From Cognatishimia sp. F0-27 (GTDB lineage Bacteria > Pseudomonadota > Alphaproteobacteria > Rhodobacterales > Rhodobacteraceae), in assembly GCF_020667845.1 (NCBI RefSeq), contig NZ_JAFMPQ010000030.1, positions 1 to 64,000 on the forward strand: a stretch of 64,000 bases of DNA, given 5' to 3'. Made by a program: the position numbers and the translations under genes. The first letter of the stretch is position 1, and each line of letters starts with the position of its first letter. Shown in pieces: positions 45,419-54,521 of this stretch. The notes under the pieces were generated by a model that had not been told where the DNA came from, did no database searches, and saw only the letters and a list, made by a program, of their open reading frames with translations.

Positions 45419-48002
45419 TGAGTTGGCGTCCTTCCGCTTTGCCGAAGCTGACGTAATGATAGAACGGGTTGATCTCGCTCTTGGCCACGTCGAGATTGAC
45501 GATCAGATAATCACGCGTCGAGAAGTTTCGGTTCGGGTCGAGCAACAGGCGTCGCGCGGTTTCGATGTAATGCATCAACGGGCCGCCGCGATGCCCAAGC
45601 GCCTCAGGCGCCTGTTGCAGGTAATAGGCCCCGTCGAACAAACCGGAAGCGAGGATCGCACGCCCGGCCTCGATCCGCTCGGCGGTTCCGGGCGCGTTGC
45701 GTTCGTGCATGGGAAGCGCGTCGATATAGGCCTCGAAAAGCGCCGGAACGCGCTTGTCGACCTCGTGCGGCGGCTCGACCCGCACATCGGCGGCTTCCGG
45801 CTTCCAAGCCCGCGCTTGCGCGATGGCTGCGGTGATCTCGTCGAACGCCGGGCCGGTCATGGCAAAGGGGACATCCTCGATGTTCTTGCGCCCCTCAACG
45901 GATTTGAGGTGCTCCGGCGCGAAATCGGGATGGTGATGGGCAAAGAACGCCTCGGCATTGGCGCGATACTTGTCCTTGATAACGGTCGCGGCCTCGGTGT
46001 CGAAGAAGTAGGCCGGCTCCGTTTCCATGGTGTCGCTCAGGGCAATGATGCGCGCGTTCAACTGGGCCGCGGGCTCCCGTTCAAGCGGGATCGCATTGGC
46101 GGTGCGGATCATGCGCAGGCCGGGCTTCGAGATTGACCGGTTGGCAAAGCGCCCCGACGGGCGGTCATAACTGTCCGCCTCGATTTCGCCAAGGCCGGTC
46201 GCGTTGAAGAACTCCTGGACCACGTCCTTGTCTAGCGCGCGCAGCGTGTCGTAGCTGCGGAACACCAGATTGGCGTAGGGCATGCCGCCCTGGAAAGCGT
46301 TGCCGACCAGATCGAAATCCAGAAGGCCTTCGGCTTCCTGCTCGCGTTTGAATTCCGCCGGGGTCTGCGTGAGCCGCAGGCCGGGCGAGGCGATGCTCTC
46401 GCCATACATGGATTCGAGCCAGTCAAAGGGCGCCCGCAGCAGCGACAAGACGGTCACGTCCGAGAATCGCTCTTCGTTGAGCCACGCCGCAAGCCGCCCG
46501 GTGACGTTGCCCCGTTCCCAAAACCGCGAGGACAGGATGTTTTCCGCCGAAAGGATCACCGTTTGCGGCACCACGGTGAGCTGATCCAGCTCCTCGTCCA
46601 GCGCATTGAGCAGCAGCGTCTGATCGTTGATCAGCTCTGCGATCAGCGTCGCATGCCCCGATGTGCGCATGCCCCGAGCGCCACGGCCATTTTCGAGCCC
46701 GGTGATCGGGTAATAGACCCCATGATCATGCAACAGCCGGAAGCGGTTGATCTCGAGGTATTTCTGGAGAACCGACGAGCCCGTCTTGGTCGCGCCGGCA
46801 TGCAGGATCAGCTTGGGCTTGGGGCGGTTCGCGCGCGGCGATGTGATGGGCAGCGGCGACAGCGGAATGTTCGAAGCGAACTGTCCAAACGCCTCCGGCG
46901 TCAGCTCGAACCCGTCCGGGCGGCGCTGCAGGCGGTAGGTCATGCCCAATCGCTCCACGGAGGGCGGTGCCATCTGCGACGACCGGATCAGGTCGAAAGC
47001 CTCGTCTTTCTGCCCGGTGGACAGGAAATGCGCCAGCACATCGAGCATCCCGCTGTCCCGGTGGCGCAGGGGGATGTTCTCCATGATGCGGTCAGCAAAA
47101 AGATCCCGCGCTCGCCAGCCGCGCGCCCCGAAGGCAGCCACGTAATCATCCGCGGCCTGCGTGTTCCGCACGTCCTCGCGCATGAGGAAGGGAGCCCAAT
47201 AGCTCAGCGTGACGTGCATGTAATAAACGAGATTCGCGCGCCGGAGCGCCTCGGCCTTTTCGCCCTCGCCAAGCGAGTCCATCAGCTCGCCGACGATCTC
47301 AAGATGGGTGTTGAACAGCGCCAGTTGGTCGAGGTTGAGCGTCCTCATGGTGCTGTCTGGGCGCACCCGATACCGCACCACGCGCGTTTGCACCACGTTG
47401 ACGCTTTTTGCCCTAAGCAGGCATTCGAGGAAAAACGGCCGGTCTTCACGTTGGCGCAGCCGGTGCGAAAACAGCAGCTTTTCCTCATCGAGGAAGTCAT
47501 GCCGATACATCATCTGCCAGCAGGACGTGTTGTTGAGAAGCTTTGGCGTGTCATGGAGCGACACACCGTTGAGCCGCTCGCCGGTCAGCGCATTGTTGGC
47601 CGGCACCACGTGGGCTTGGTTTTCCGTGGTCCGGTTGTATTGGAAATGCACAAGATCGGCATTGTTTGCCAAGGCGCTGTCGAGAATCTCACGCAGGCTC
47701 GTATCCCCTTCGAGCATGTCGTCGGCGTCGAGGAACAGGATATATTTTCCCTTCGCCCGCGACATGCCGAAGTTCCGCACGCGTGCCTGGCCGATGTTCT
47801 GCTCTAGGCGGAAGTCGCGGACATGCGGATGCATTGAGCGAAGTTCGCCCATGACCCGCGCCGTCGCGTCCGTGGAGCGGTCGTCCACAATGATATGTTC
47901 TACAGAGACATCCTTCTGACGCGCGACCGAGGCGACGCAGTCCGGAAGGTATGCCATGCAGTTATAGGCCGGCGTAATGACGGAAATCTCAATGGCGGCC
48001 AT
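45408..48002 (-). CDS. GT2 glycosyltransferase fused to a sulfotransferase-like domain
   Basis: The 864-residue protein has three parts. Residues 1-250 are a GT2 domain (ISVITPAYNCMAYLPDCVASV; VDDRSTDATARV; metal site LFLDADDML near 93). At about residue 400 a P-loop sulfotransferase-like domain begins (LILHAGATKTGSSVLQKYLE, the PAPS 5'-phosphate loop), with VLSLLRAPFDWLESMY near 520 as the 3'-phosphate site. The C-terminal 75 residues carry an FDGAYYLQQAPEA...GGPLMHYIETA...EGRQL motif typical of tails on surface-glycan glycosyltransferases. It probably adds and sulfates a sugar on an exopolysaccharide or glycoprotein. Confidence 0.85.
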   Translation of the reverse strand: MAAIEISVITPAYNCMAYLPDCVASVARQKDVSVEHIIVDDRSTDATARVMGELRSMHPHVRDFRLEQNIGQARVRNFGMSRAKGKYILFLDADDMLEGDTSLREILDSALANNADLVHFQYNRTTENQAHVVPANNALTGERLNGVSLHDTPKLLNNTSCWQMMYRHDFLDEEKLLFSHRLRQREDRPFFLECLLRAKSVNVVQTRVVRYRVRPDSTMRTLNLDQLALFNTHLEIVGELMDSLGEGEKAEALRRANLVYYMHVTLSYWAPFLMREDVRNTQAADDYVAAFGARGWRARDLFADRIMENIPLRHRDSGMLDVLAHFLSTGQKDEAFDLIRSSQMAPPSVERLGMTYRLQRRPDGFELTPEAFGQFASNIPLSPLPITSPRANRPKPKLILHAGATKTGSSVLQKYLEINRFRLLHDHGVYYPITGLENGRGARGMRTSGHATLIAELINDQTLLLNALDEELDQLTVVPQTVILSAENILSSRFWERGNVTGRLAAWLNEERFSDVTVLSLLRAPFDWLESMYGESIASPGLRLTQTPAEFKREQEAEGLLDFDLVGNAFQGGMPYANLVFRSYDTLRALDKDVVQEFFNATGLGEIEADSYDRPSGRFANRSISKPGLRMIRTANAIPLEREPAAQLNARIIALSDTMETEPAYFFDTEAATVIKDKYRANAEAFFAHHHPDFAPEHLKSVEGRKNIEDVPFAMTGPAFDEITAAIAQARAWKPEAADVRVEPPHEVDKRVPALFEAYIDALPMHERNAPGTAERIEAGRAILASGLFDGAYYLQQAPEALGHRGGPLMHYIETARRLLLDPNRNFSTRDYLIVNLDVAKSEINPFYHYVSFGKAEGRQLIAA

Positions 48003-48038
48003 CGGGGCTCAACTCCGCTCTTGTCTGGGACGGTTGGC

Positions 48039-49955
48039 TCAGGCGGACTGGTCGAAAGCCCGCGCGCGTTCGTGATACTCGGGCAAAGCCTCGAAGGGCG
48101 CGGCCTCAAGCAACGGGACAAGCGGGATGTTCTTGGCCGCCTTACGGAAGATCTCGTCCGGCAAGGTCTCGTCCTTTACGCCTGACTGGCACACGTCGTA
48201 ATGCGGGATCGGACCGGTCAGACCGACGGAGGCGAAATAGTCGTTGAACTTGATTCCGTCGCCGTGGATCTGCTTGGCCGAGTTCTCCGCCTGTGCCAGC
48301 GCTGCGGGCAAACCATATGCCTGCGCGATGATCACCCCGTGCAGCGAGGTGGATATGATCCGCTCGCATTGCAGGATTTCGTCCATGAACTGCTCGATCT
48401 GGTCATAGCCCAGCCGCCGGATGTCGATGCGGCGGATTTCGTCGCCAACCTCCATCTCGGCCTCTTCATGGGTGTAGTGCAGGATCAGGCCTGTCTTGTG
48501 CGTCTTGGGCAGGTCGGGCTTGTAAATGATCGGGAGGAACCACGCCGCATCGCCGTAGACTTCGGGGCATGTGCCGCCGTTGCGGAGCACAAGGTCCCGG
48601 GTGATCGGTCCACGCACCGCGCGGTAGTCGGCAAGCGGATCGAGCACATCGTCCTTGTGCGGCGACCCCGAGCCCCAGACCGGCGTTCCGGCCTTCGCGA
48701 ACTTGATGATCGAGCCAATGGCACACACGCCCTTGCCGTTCTTGGCATAGCGGGGCGGGATACCCGTGAGCTTCTCGACGATATACGGGTTGATGATGTC
48801 CCCGAGATTGCCGGGATAGGGCTCTTCCCACCAGAACAGCGGTGTGCGCTTCTTGGGGTCGATCCCCATTTCCTCGGCCCGGCGATCCAGCGAGTAGCGG
48901 AAGATGCGCGACTTCGAGAAGTTCGTCATCCGTTCGTGGCCAGTCGCTTCGATCTTTTTGTAGAGTTCGTCCGAAAGCGGCCAGTCATGGGCCTCAAGCG
49001 CTTTGAGCAGCTGGAACCGCAATGTGAATGGTGCAAGTTCCGGGTTGGCCAGCCCGCGGTCGATCAGGCGCTGGAATTTCTCTTCGTCGCCTGACTTTTC
49101 GAGCATTGTCAACAATTTGACGTGGGTCTCGAAATCGTCGGGTACGGCGCGCATGATGCTTTCGAGCAAAGTCACCACCTCGGCGCGTTTGCCCCGCTTC
49201 GCAGCGAGGGCAACGGCTTGGGTGATCACGCGTTTGATGCTCTCGCCTTCGAGCATGCGCGGGGTGTGCTGGAGCACTTTACCCTTGTATTCGTTCACAT
49301 TGCCGCTGTCGCCGTGCCGGAACAATGCATCAGGTTTTTCCCCTTCGTTGGGGCGGGCGATATCGTCCGGAGACAGGACCAGAAGCCGCATCTGCGCTTC
49401 CGATGTCCGGAACGCCTCTTCAAGGATGTAGTCGTCCGTGAAGCTGCCTTCGTGGGTCTGATCGACCTTCATGCAGTCATCGAGAAACTGGATCGTGCGC
49501 GGCGTGTAACGGAACAACAGGTAGCCGGGGTGGAAGCTGCGCGCCAACGAACCGGGGTTGTACTGGGGCAGGTACTTGAAGTTGCGCATGAACAAGGCCA
49601 CGTCAAAATGGCCTTGGTGCAGGGTTCCGATGTCGTTGGCCAACACGCTGTCGACGTCGAGCCACATGATCGCGCATTGGTGCTTGTGCAGCATTGCCCG
49701 GTAATGGCGCACCTTGCGGCGGCAGATGTCGGCCCAATCTTCGTTCGGCTCAAGCGTGATTTCAGAGATGTCATGGTTAAGGCCAAACTGGTCGCACTGC
49801 GCGCGCAGTTCGTTGGCCTTTTCTTCGTAATATCCGCCGGGTGTGTAGAAACTCACAACCACCAGTCGACCGAAGGGGTCGTCTGCATAACGGTCCTTGG
49901 GTTTCGGATCGCTGGATTGTTGGGGCGCGCGGCTTGAAAACAACGTCTTGAGCAT
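48039..49955 (-). CDS. Glycosyltransferase-polysaccharide pyruvyltransferase fusion
   Basis: The 638-residue protein is bimodular. The first 240 residues look like a GT-A glycosyltransferase (RLVVVSFYTPGGYYEEKANELRAQC; DxD in CAIMWLDVDSVLAND). Residues 250-360 are helical and TPR-like. From about residue 375 a polysaccharide pyruvyltransferase domain begins (WWEEPYPGNLGDIINPYIVEKLTG; WGSGSPHKDD; RGPITRDLVLRNGG; YGDAAWFLP; STSLHGVIIAQAYGLPAA). It resembles ExoV/CsaB-type enzymes that add ketal pyruvate. It is the first gene of the glycan operon, 36 bp before the GT2-sulfotransferase. Confidence 0.85.
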   Translation of the reverse strand: MLKTLFSSRAPQQSSDPKPKDRYADDPFGRLVVVSFYTPGGYYEEKANELRAQCDQFGLNHDISEITLEPNEDWADICRRKVRHYRAMLHKHQCAIMWLDVDSVLANDIGTLHQGHFDVALFMRNFKYLPQYNPGSLARSFHPGYLLFRYTPRTIQFLDDCMKVDQTHEGSFTDDYILEEAFRTSEAQMRLLVLSPDDIARPNEGEKPDALFRHGDSGNVNEYKGKVLQHTPRMLEGESIKRVITQAVALAAKRGKRAEVVTLLESIMRAVPDDFETHVKLLTMLEKSGDEEKFQRLIDRGLANPELAPFTLRFQLLKALEAHDWPLSDELYKKIEATGHERMTNFSKSRIFRYSLDRRAEEMGIDPKKRTPLFWWEEPYPGNLGDIINPYIVEKLTGIPPRYAKNGKGVCAIGSIIKFAKAGTPVWGSGSPHKDDVLDPLADYRAVRGPITRDLVLRNGGTCPEVYGDAAWFLPIIYKPDLPKTHKTGLILHYTHEEAEMEVGDEIRRIDIRRLGYDQIEQFMDEILQCERIISTSLHGVIIAQAYGLPAALAQAENSAKQIHGDGIKFNDYFASVGLTGPIPHYDVCQSGVKDETLPDEIFRKAAKNIPLVPLLEAAPFEALPEYHERARAFDQSA

Positions 49956-50844
49956 GATCGGTCAGACTTCCGAAGTACAATTCCTGTCACGGTGCGGCAG
50001 ATGCCAATATAACACCAACCCTGCAAATTCTTCACACCAGTTATTCATCGCATATCGCGGCACGACGCCATAGGTCAGGGATACCCTCATTTACAGCGCC
50101 TGGTCGCGATTTGTTGGGGCGCTAACATCAACATGACTTTCGCGAAGAACGATCGCCGATAGCACCCCTGTCGTCGTGTGCGGTTACTATGAGAACCCCG
50201 TTTGGAACACAAGGGCATGACACGGTCAGAAGCGCCGCAGGGGGGCTTCGGATTGTGACAGAGTCCGGCTGATGCCGCATTTTGATGCAGTCGGTTGGCG
50301 CCAGGACGATGGGCCTTTGCGCTGTCATCCGCTGCCAGAGCTTCCCGTAACGGCAGCCTGGCGATGCGTGCGGACGGAATTCGCGCGCGATTCCGCAAGG
50401 GTCGCACAGAAGTGGAACGACCGCGCACTCAGACTCCCGGCGAGGCGCAATCTCTCGATTTGTTACGAGCAAGCGGGGTCAATTTTTCTTTCAAGATAAT
50501 GCTTTTGCAGCGTTTCCAGAAGCGCGGGCCTGTCCACTGGATCGCCCATTGCTTCGGCCGGGCTCGCGGTGGGCACGCCGTGTTCAAGCGCCCCGTGCCC
50601 GTCGTGGCATTCGACACGGCCGGTGTCATGTTCGGGCGCGATAGAGTGACCGACGTGGCAGGGGGAAGAAACGTACAGGCGGGAAGTTGCCGATGCGCAT
50701 GCTGCACGGCAGGTCTGCGCAAAACGCAAGCAACGATCGCCGTCTCGCGGGCTATTTTGCCTGTATCGATATTTTACCAATTGATAAAATTTTTGACCGT
50801 GGCACAGTGAGTCTCAATCAGGAACCGTCTGACAGGGAGAGACC
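49956..50844. other. Long divergent gene-free region
   Basis: Almost 900 bp separate the glycan operon (minus) from the pyrimidine regulon (plus). No open frame with a family match or ribosome site was found. The right edge carries the preT operator described separately. The remainder may hold long 5' leaders or regulatory DNA. Confidence 0.45.
50773..50788. promoter_or_regulatory. RutR-like operator upstream of preT
   Basis: TTTACCAATTGATAAA matches 11 of 14 defined positions of the E. coli RutR consensus TTGACCAnnTGGTCAA (recalled). It sits in a near-palindrome, ATTTTACCAATTGATAAAAT (50771-50790). TTGACC at 50793-50798 could be a -35 element or a further half-site. The site lies 57 bp before the preT start and 54 bp could fit promoter occlusion. 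Binding is inferred. Confidence 0.55.
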
Positions 50845-52182
50845 ATGACCAGCCCATTGACGCCCGGGATCGTTTCGGGCCGGCTCGCCGGTGAGGCGTT
50901 GAGCCGGAATTTCGAGGACCTGCACGCACCTTTGGACGCGCACGAAGCCGCAGTGGCCGCGGATCGATGCTATTTCTGCCACGATGCGCCGTGCGTCACA
51001 GCTTGCCCGACGGAGATCGACATCCCGCTCTTCATCCGACAGATCGCGACCGGCCAGCCACAGGCCTCGGCGCGCACGATCCTCGAACAGAATATCCTCG
51101 GGGGCATGTGCGCGCGGGTCTGTCCGACGGAAACGCTTTGCGAAGAAGCCTGCGTGCGCGAAGCCGCCGAGGGAAAACCGGTCGAGATCGGCCGTCTGCA
51201 ACGCTTTGCCACCGACAGCGTCATGGCGGCGGGCGTGCATCCGTTTGACCGTGCGCCCTCCACCGGCAAGCGCGTGGCGGTTGTCGGCGCCGGGCCGGCG
51301 GGGCTGGCTTGTGCGCACAGGCTCGCGATGCTCGGCACGGATGTTGTGATTTACGAGGCCCGAAGCAAACCGGGCGGGCTCAATGAATTCGGCATCGCTG
51401 CGTACAAGACAACGGAGGATTTTGCGCAGCGCGAGGTGGACTGGCTGATGCAGATTGGAGGGATCGAGATCCGCCATGACAGTGCTCTGGGCGACGCGGT
51501 GACGCTGGACGCTCTGATCGCTGACTATGATGCGGTGTTCCTTGGGCTCGGTCTCGGCGGGGTGAACGCTCTGGGCATCGACGGGGCGGACAAGGACGGC
51601 ATCACCGACGCCGTGGACTTCATCGCGACCCTGCGCCAGGCGCCGGACCTCGCGGCCTTGCCGGTCGGGCGTGACGTGGTGGTGATCGGCGGCGGCATGA
51701 CCGCCATCGATGCGGCGGTGCAATCCAAGCTGCTCGGGGCCGAAACCGTGACGGTCGCCTATCGCCGGCCGCAGGACCAGATGCCGGCCAGCCGGTACGA
51801 ACAGGATCTCGCCGCCTCAAAAGGCGTGCGCATCCTTGCCAATGTCATGCCGAAGGCCATTCACGGCAATGGCGCGGTGCGCGAAATCGAGCTGGAATAC
51901 ACCGCTGTGTCCGAAGATGGCCGCGTCAGCGGAACCGGCGAAACAGTCCGGCTCAAGGCGGACCAGGTGCTGCGGGCGATCGGTCAGACACTCACCGTTG
52001 ATGGCGGCTTGTCGGTCGAGGGCGGAAAGATCGCCACGACGGGCGCCGGCCGCACTTCGCATGACAAGGTCTGGGCCGGAGGCGATTGCACGGCTGGCGA
52101 AGACCTCACCGTTGTCGCGGTCGCGGAAGGGCGCGATGCCGCCGAAGACATCCACGCAACGCTGACCGGAGCCCGAGCGTGA
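50845..52182 (+). CDS. preT: NAD-dependent dihydropyrimidine dehydrogenase subunit PreT
   Basis: The 445-residue flavoprotein has an N-terminal Fe-S region (CYFCHDAPCVTACP; CARVCPTETLCEEAC), a FAD site VAVVGAGPAGLACAHRL, and an NAD(P) site VVVIGGGMTAIDAAV. The FAD C-terminal motif is VWAGGDCTAGEDLTVVAVAEGRDAA. This is the GltD/PreT layout, feeding NADH electrons to PreA. GGGAGAG precedes the start. It is the first gene of the reductive pyrimidine regulon, and its stop overlaps a GTG that opens a short frame running into preA. Confidence 0.93.
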   Translation: MTSPLTPGIVSGRLAGEALSRNFEDLHAPLDAHEAAVAADRCYFCHDAPCVTACPTEIDIPLFIRQIATGQPQASARTILEQNILGGMCARVCPTETLCEEACVREAAEGKPVEIGRLQRFATDSVMAAGVHPFDRAPSTGKRVAVVGAGPAGLACAHRLAMLGTDVVIYEARSKPGGLNEFGIAAYKTTEDFAQREVDWLMQIGGIEIRHDSALGDAVTLDALIADYDAVFLGLGLGGVNALGIDGADKDGITDAVDFIATLRQAPDLAALPVGRDVVVIGGGMTAIDAAVQSKLLGAETVTVAYRRPQDQMPASRYEQDLAASKGVRILANVMPKAIHGNGAVREIELEYTAVSEDGRVSGTGETVRLKADQVLRAIGQTLTVDGGLSVEGGKIATTGAGRTSHDKVWAGGDCTAGEDLTVVAVAEGRDAAEDIHATLTGARA

Positions 52183-52258
52183 CCCTGCGCGGCACGGTTC
52201 TGGCGTTGACGAAAACTCTCTCGGGCTTCGGCCCGCTCAGACCGGAAGGGAGGCTTGC

Positions 52259-53563
52259 ATGGCCGATCTGAAAACCAATTTCGTGGGCATCGAGAGCCCG
52301 AACCCGTTCTGGCTTGCCTCCGCGCCGCCAACGGACAAGGAATACAACGTGCGTCGGGCCTTCGAGGCCGGGTGGGGCGGTGTCGTCTGGAAGACGCTTG
52401 GCGCCGAAGGTCCACCGGTGGTCAATGTCAACGGACCGCGCTACGGCGTGGTCTACGGGGCGGATCGCCGTGTGCTGGGGATCAACAATATCGAGCTCAT
52501 CACCGATCGGCCTCTGGAAACCAACCTTGAGGAGATGGCGCGCGTGAAGGCCGATTACCCGGACCGCGCCCTGATCGCGTCGATCATGGTGCCGTGTGAG
52601 GAGGCGGCGTGGAAGGCGATCCTGCCCCGTGTGGCCGAAACCAACGCCGACGGGATCGAGCTCAATTTCGGGTGTCCGCATGGCATGTCCGAACGCGGGA
52701 TGGGATCTGCCGTGGGACAGGTGCCGGAATATATCGAAATGGTCACGCGCTGGTGCAAACAGTATTACGACCGGCCCGTGATCGTGAAGCTGACACCCAA
52801 CATCACCGATATCCGCTACCCGGCCCGCGCCGCGCATAACGGGGGGGCGGATGCGGTGTCGTTGATCAACACGGTCAGTTCGATCACCTCTGTCAATCTC
52901 GACAATTTCAGCCCGGAGCCGTCGATCGACGGCAAGGGGAGCCATGGCGGTTACTGCGGCCCGGCCGTCAAGCCAATCGCCATGAACATGGTGGCCGAAA
53001 TCGCGCGCGATCCGGAATGCGCGGGCCTGCCCATTTCCGGCATCGGCGGGATCACCACCTGGCGAGATGCTGCGGAATTCATGGCATTGGGCGCGGGGAA
53101 TGTGCAGGTCTGCACCGCTGCGATGACCTACGGGTTCAAGATCGTCGAGGAGATGAAGCGCGGCCTGTCGCAATGGATGGACGAGAAGGGCTACGGGTCA
53201 ACGGCTGAATTTGTCGGGCGCGCGGTGCCCAATGTCACCGACTGGCAGTATCTCAATCTCAACTACGTCACCAAGGCGCGCATCGATCAGGACTCCTGCA
53301 TCAAGTGCGGTCGCTGCTATGCGGCCTGCGAGGACACGTCGCACCAGGCAATCTCGATGTCTGCCGACCGGGTGTTCGAGGTAATCGATGCGGAATGCGT
53401 GGCGTGCAATCTCTGCGTCGACGTGTGCCCGGTGGAGGCGTGCATCACCATGGAACGGCTGGAGGCGGGCGCGGTGGACCCACGCACCGGCAAAACCGTT
53501 TCGGATGACTACTATAACTGGACCATGCACCCCAACAATCCATCGAGCCAGGCGGCGGAGTAA
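52259..53563 (+). CDS. preA: NAD-dependent dihydropyrimidine dehydrogenase subunit PreA
   Basis: The 434-residue protein has an FMN TIM-barrel of dihydroorotate dehydrogenase type: NPFWLASAPPT, LNFGCPHGMSERGMGSAVG with the catalytic Cys loop, and GIGGITTWRDAAEFMALGA. A C-terminal 2x[4Fe-4S] ferredoxin domain has CIKCGRCYAAC and CVACNLCVDVCPVEAC. With PreT it reduces uracil and thymine to the dihydro forms. GGAAGGGAGG is a strong ribosome site. Together the two subunits correspond to one fused mammalian enzyme. Confidence 0.94.
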   Translation: MADLKTNFVGIESPNPFWLASAPPTDKEYNVRRAFEAGWGGVVWKTLGAEGPPVVNVNGPRYGVVYGADRRVLGINNIELITDRPLETNLEEMARVKADYPDRALIASIMVPCEEAAWKAILPRVAETNADGIELNFGCPHGMSERGMGSAVGQVPEYIEMVTRWCKQYYDRPVIVKLTPNITDIRYPARAAHNGGADAVSLINTVSSITSVNLDNFSPEPSIDGKGSHGGYCGPAVKPIAMNMVAEIARDPECAGLPISGIGGITTWRDAAEFMALGAGNVQVCTAAMTYGFKIVEEMKRGLSQWMDEKGYGSTAEFVGRAVPNVTDWQYLNLNYVTKARIDQDSCIKCGRCYAACEDTSHQAISMSADRVFEVIDAECVACNLCVDVCPVEACITMERLEAGAVDPRTGKTVSDDYYNWTMHPNNPSSQAAE

Positions 53564-53641
53564 AGGGAAGGGGCGCTGCCCCTCTTGGCCCGCAGGGCCA
53601 ATTCACCCCGGGATATTTGCGGCCCAAAGAAACCGATCAGG

Positions 53642-53661
53642 CGGTCCAGCATGCTGGACCG
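53642..53661. terminator. Palindromic, probably bidirectional terminator
   Basis: CGGTCCAGCATGCTGGACCG is a perfect 20-bp palindrome followed by TTTGGCGTTTTGGG on the plus strand. It lies between the convergent 3' ends of preA and rutR. A smaller AGGGGC-gct-GCCCCT hairpin at about 53570 precedes it. Confidence 0.7.
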
Positions 53662-53702
53662 TTTGGCGTTTTGGGTGGGTTTCTTGACGGGTGTGGGGAC
53701 GA

Positions 53703-54341
53703 TCAGGGCGTAAGCAGGCGGCGAAACAACGTCTCGAGATGGGCCTCGGCCCCGGGGAAGGGGTCTTCGTCGCCCAGTACGGTTCGGACCTGCACGTCGA
53801 AATCGGCGTAGTGCTGTGTCAGCGCCCAGACCGAAAAGATCAGGTGCACGGGGTCCACCGGCGCGATCTTGCCGTCCGCGATCCATTGGTCGATGACCCG
53901 CGCCATGCGGTCCACGAGGGGTTTGAGCCCGTCGCGCAGATGGGCGTGCATATGCGGCGCGCCCTGGATGATCTCGTTTGCAAACAGGCGGCTTTCGCGC
54001 GGGAAGTCGCGGGCCATGGCGAGCTTGCGCTGCACATAGCCGAGCAGCTCGTCGAGCGGGTTGCCATCGGGATCAATGGCGGTCAGCGGGTCGAGCCATG
54101 TGCTCAGAAGATCGCGGAGCAACGCGTCGTGGATCGCCTCCTTGGAGGGGTAATAGTAAAGGAGGTTGGGTTTTGACAGGCCAGCCGCGGCAGCGATTCT
54201 GTCCAGAGTCGCGCCGCGAAACCCAGCCTCCGAAAACACGTCGAGACCGGCCTCCAGAATGGCCTCACGCTTCGCTTTCTGGATGCGGGTCCGGGGCGGT
54301 TTGGGCGCCAGGGATTGCGGCTGTGCTGTGTTTTCTTCCAT
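53703..54341 (-). CDS. rutR: TetR-family regulator RutR
   Basis: The 212-residue protein follows E. coli RutR along its length: KREAILEAGLDVFSEAGFRGATLDRIAAAAGLSKPNLLYYYPSKEAIHDALL (HTH), RDFPRESRLFANEIIQGAP, and DPVHLIFSVWALTQHYADFDVQV. RutR is released from DNA by uracil. Here it lies between preA and the amidase gene rather than beside a rut operon. A palindrome matching its known site lies 87 bp upstream of its own start, so it should control itself and the divergent amidase operon. Confidence 0.92.
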   Translation of the reverse strand: MEENTAQPQSLAPKPPRTRIQKAKREAILEAGLDVFSEAGFRGATLDRIAAAAGLSKPNLLYYYPSKEAIHDALLRDLLSTWLDPLTAIDPDGNPLDELLGYVQRKLAMARDFPRESRLFANEIIQGAPHMHAHLRDGLKPLVDRMARVIDQWIADGKIAPVDPVHLIFSVWALTQHYADFDVQVRTVLGDEDPFPGAEAHLETLFRRLLTP

Positions 54342-54427
54342 AAACCGGTCGGATCTGCTTATTTTTCGGACTTTTGCACAATTGCGCCGCGCTATTCTTG
54401 ACTGGCGGCAAGCCCGTGGTAGCCTTC

Positions 54428-54447
54428 ATTTGACCGATTGGTCAAAT
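54428..54447. promoter_or_regulatory. RutR operator between rutR and the amidase operon
   Basis: ATTTGACC-gatt-GGTCAAAT is a perfect inverted repeat. Its core TTGACCGATTGGTCAA (54430-54445) agrees with the RutR consensus at 13 of 14 positions. It lies in the 180-bp divergent region, 75 bp before the amidase start. It is the strongest regulatory signal in the window. Confidence 0.82.
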
Positions 54448-54521
54448 CGGAAAACGACGCCGGGCTGTACCGTCCCTCGGGCCATGGTGACAGCACCGAG
54501 ACGCAGTGGGAAGGGATGCAC

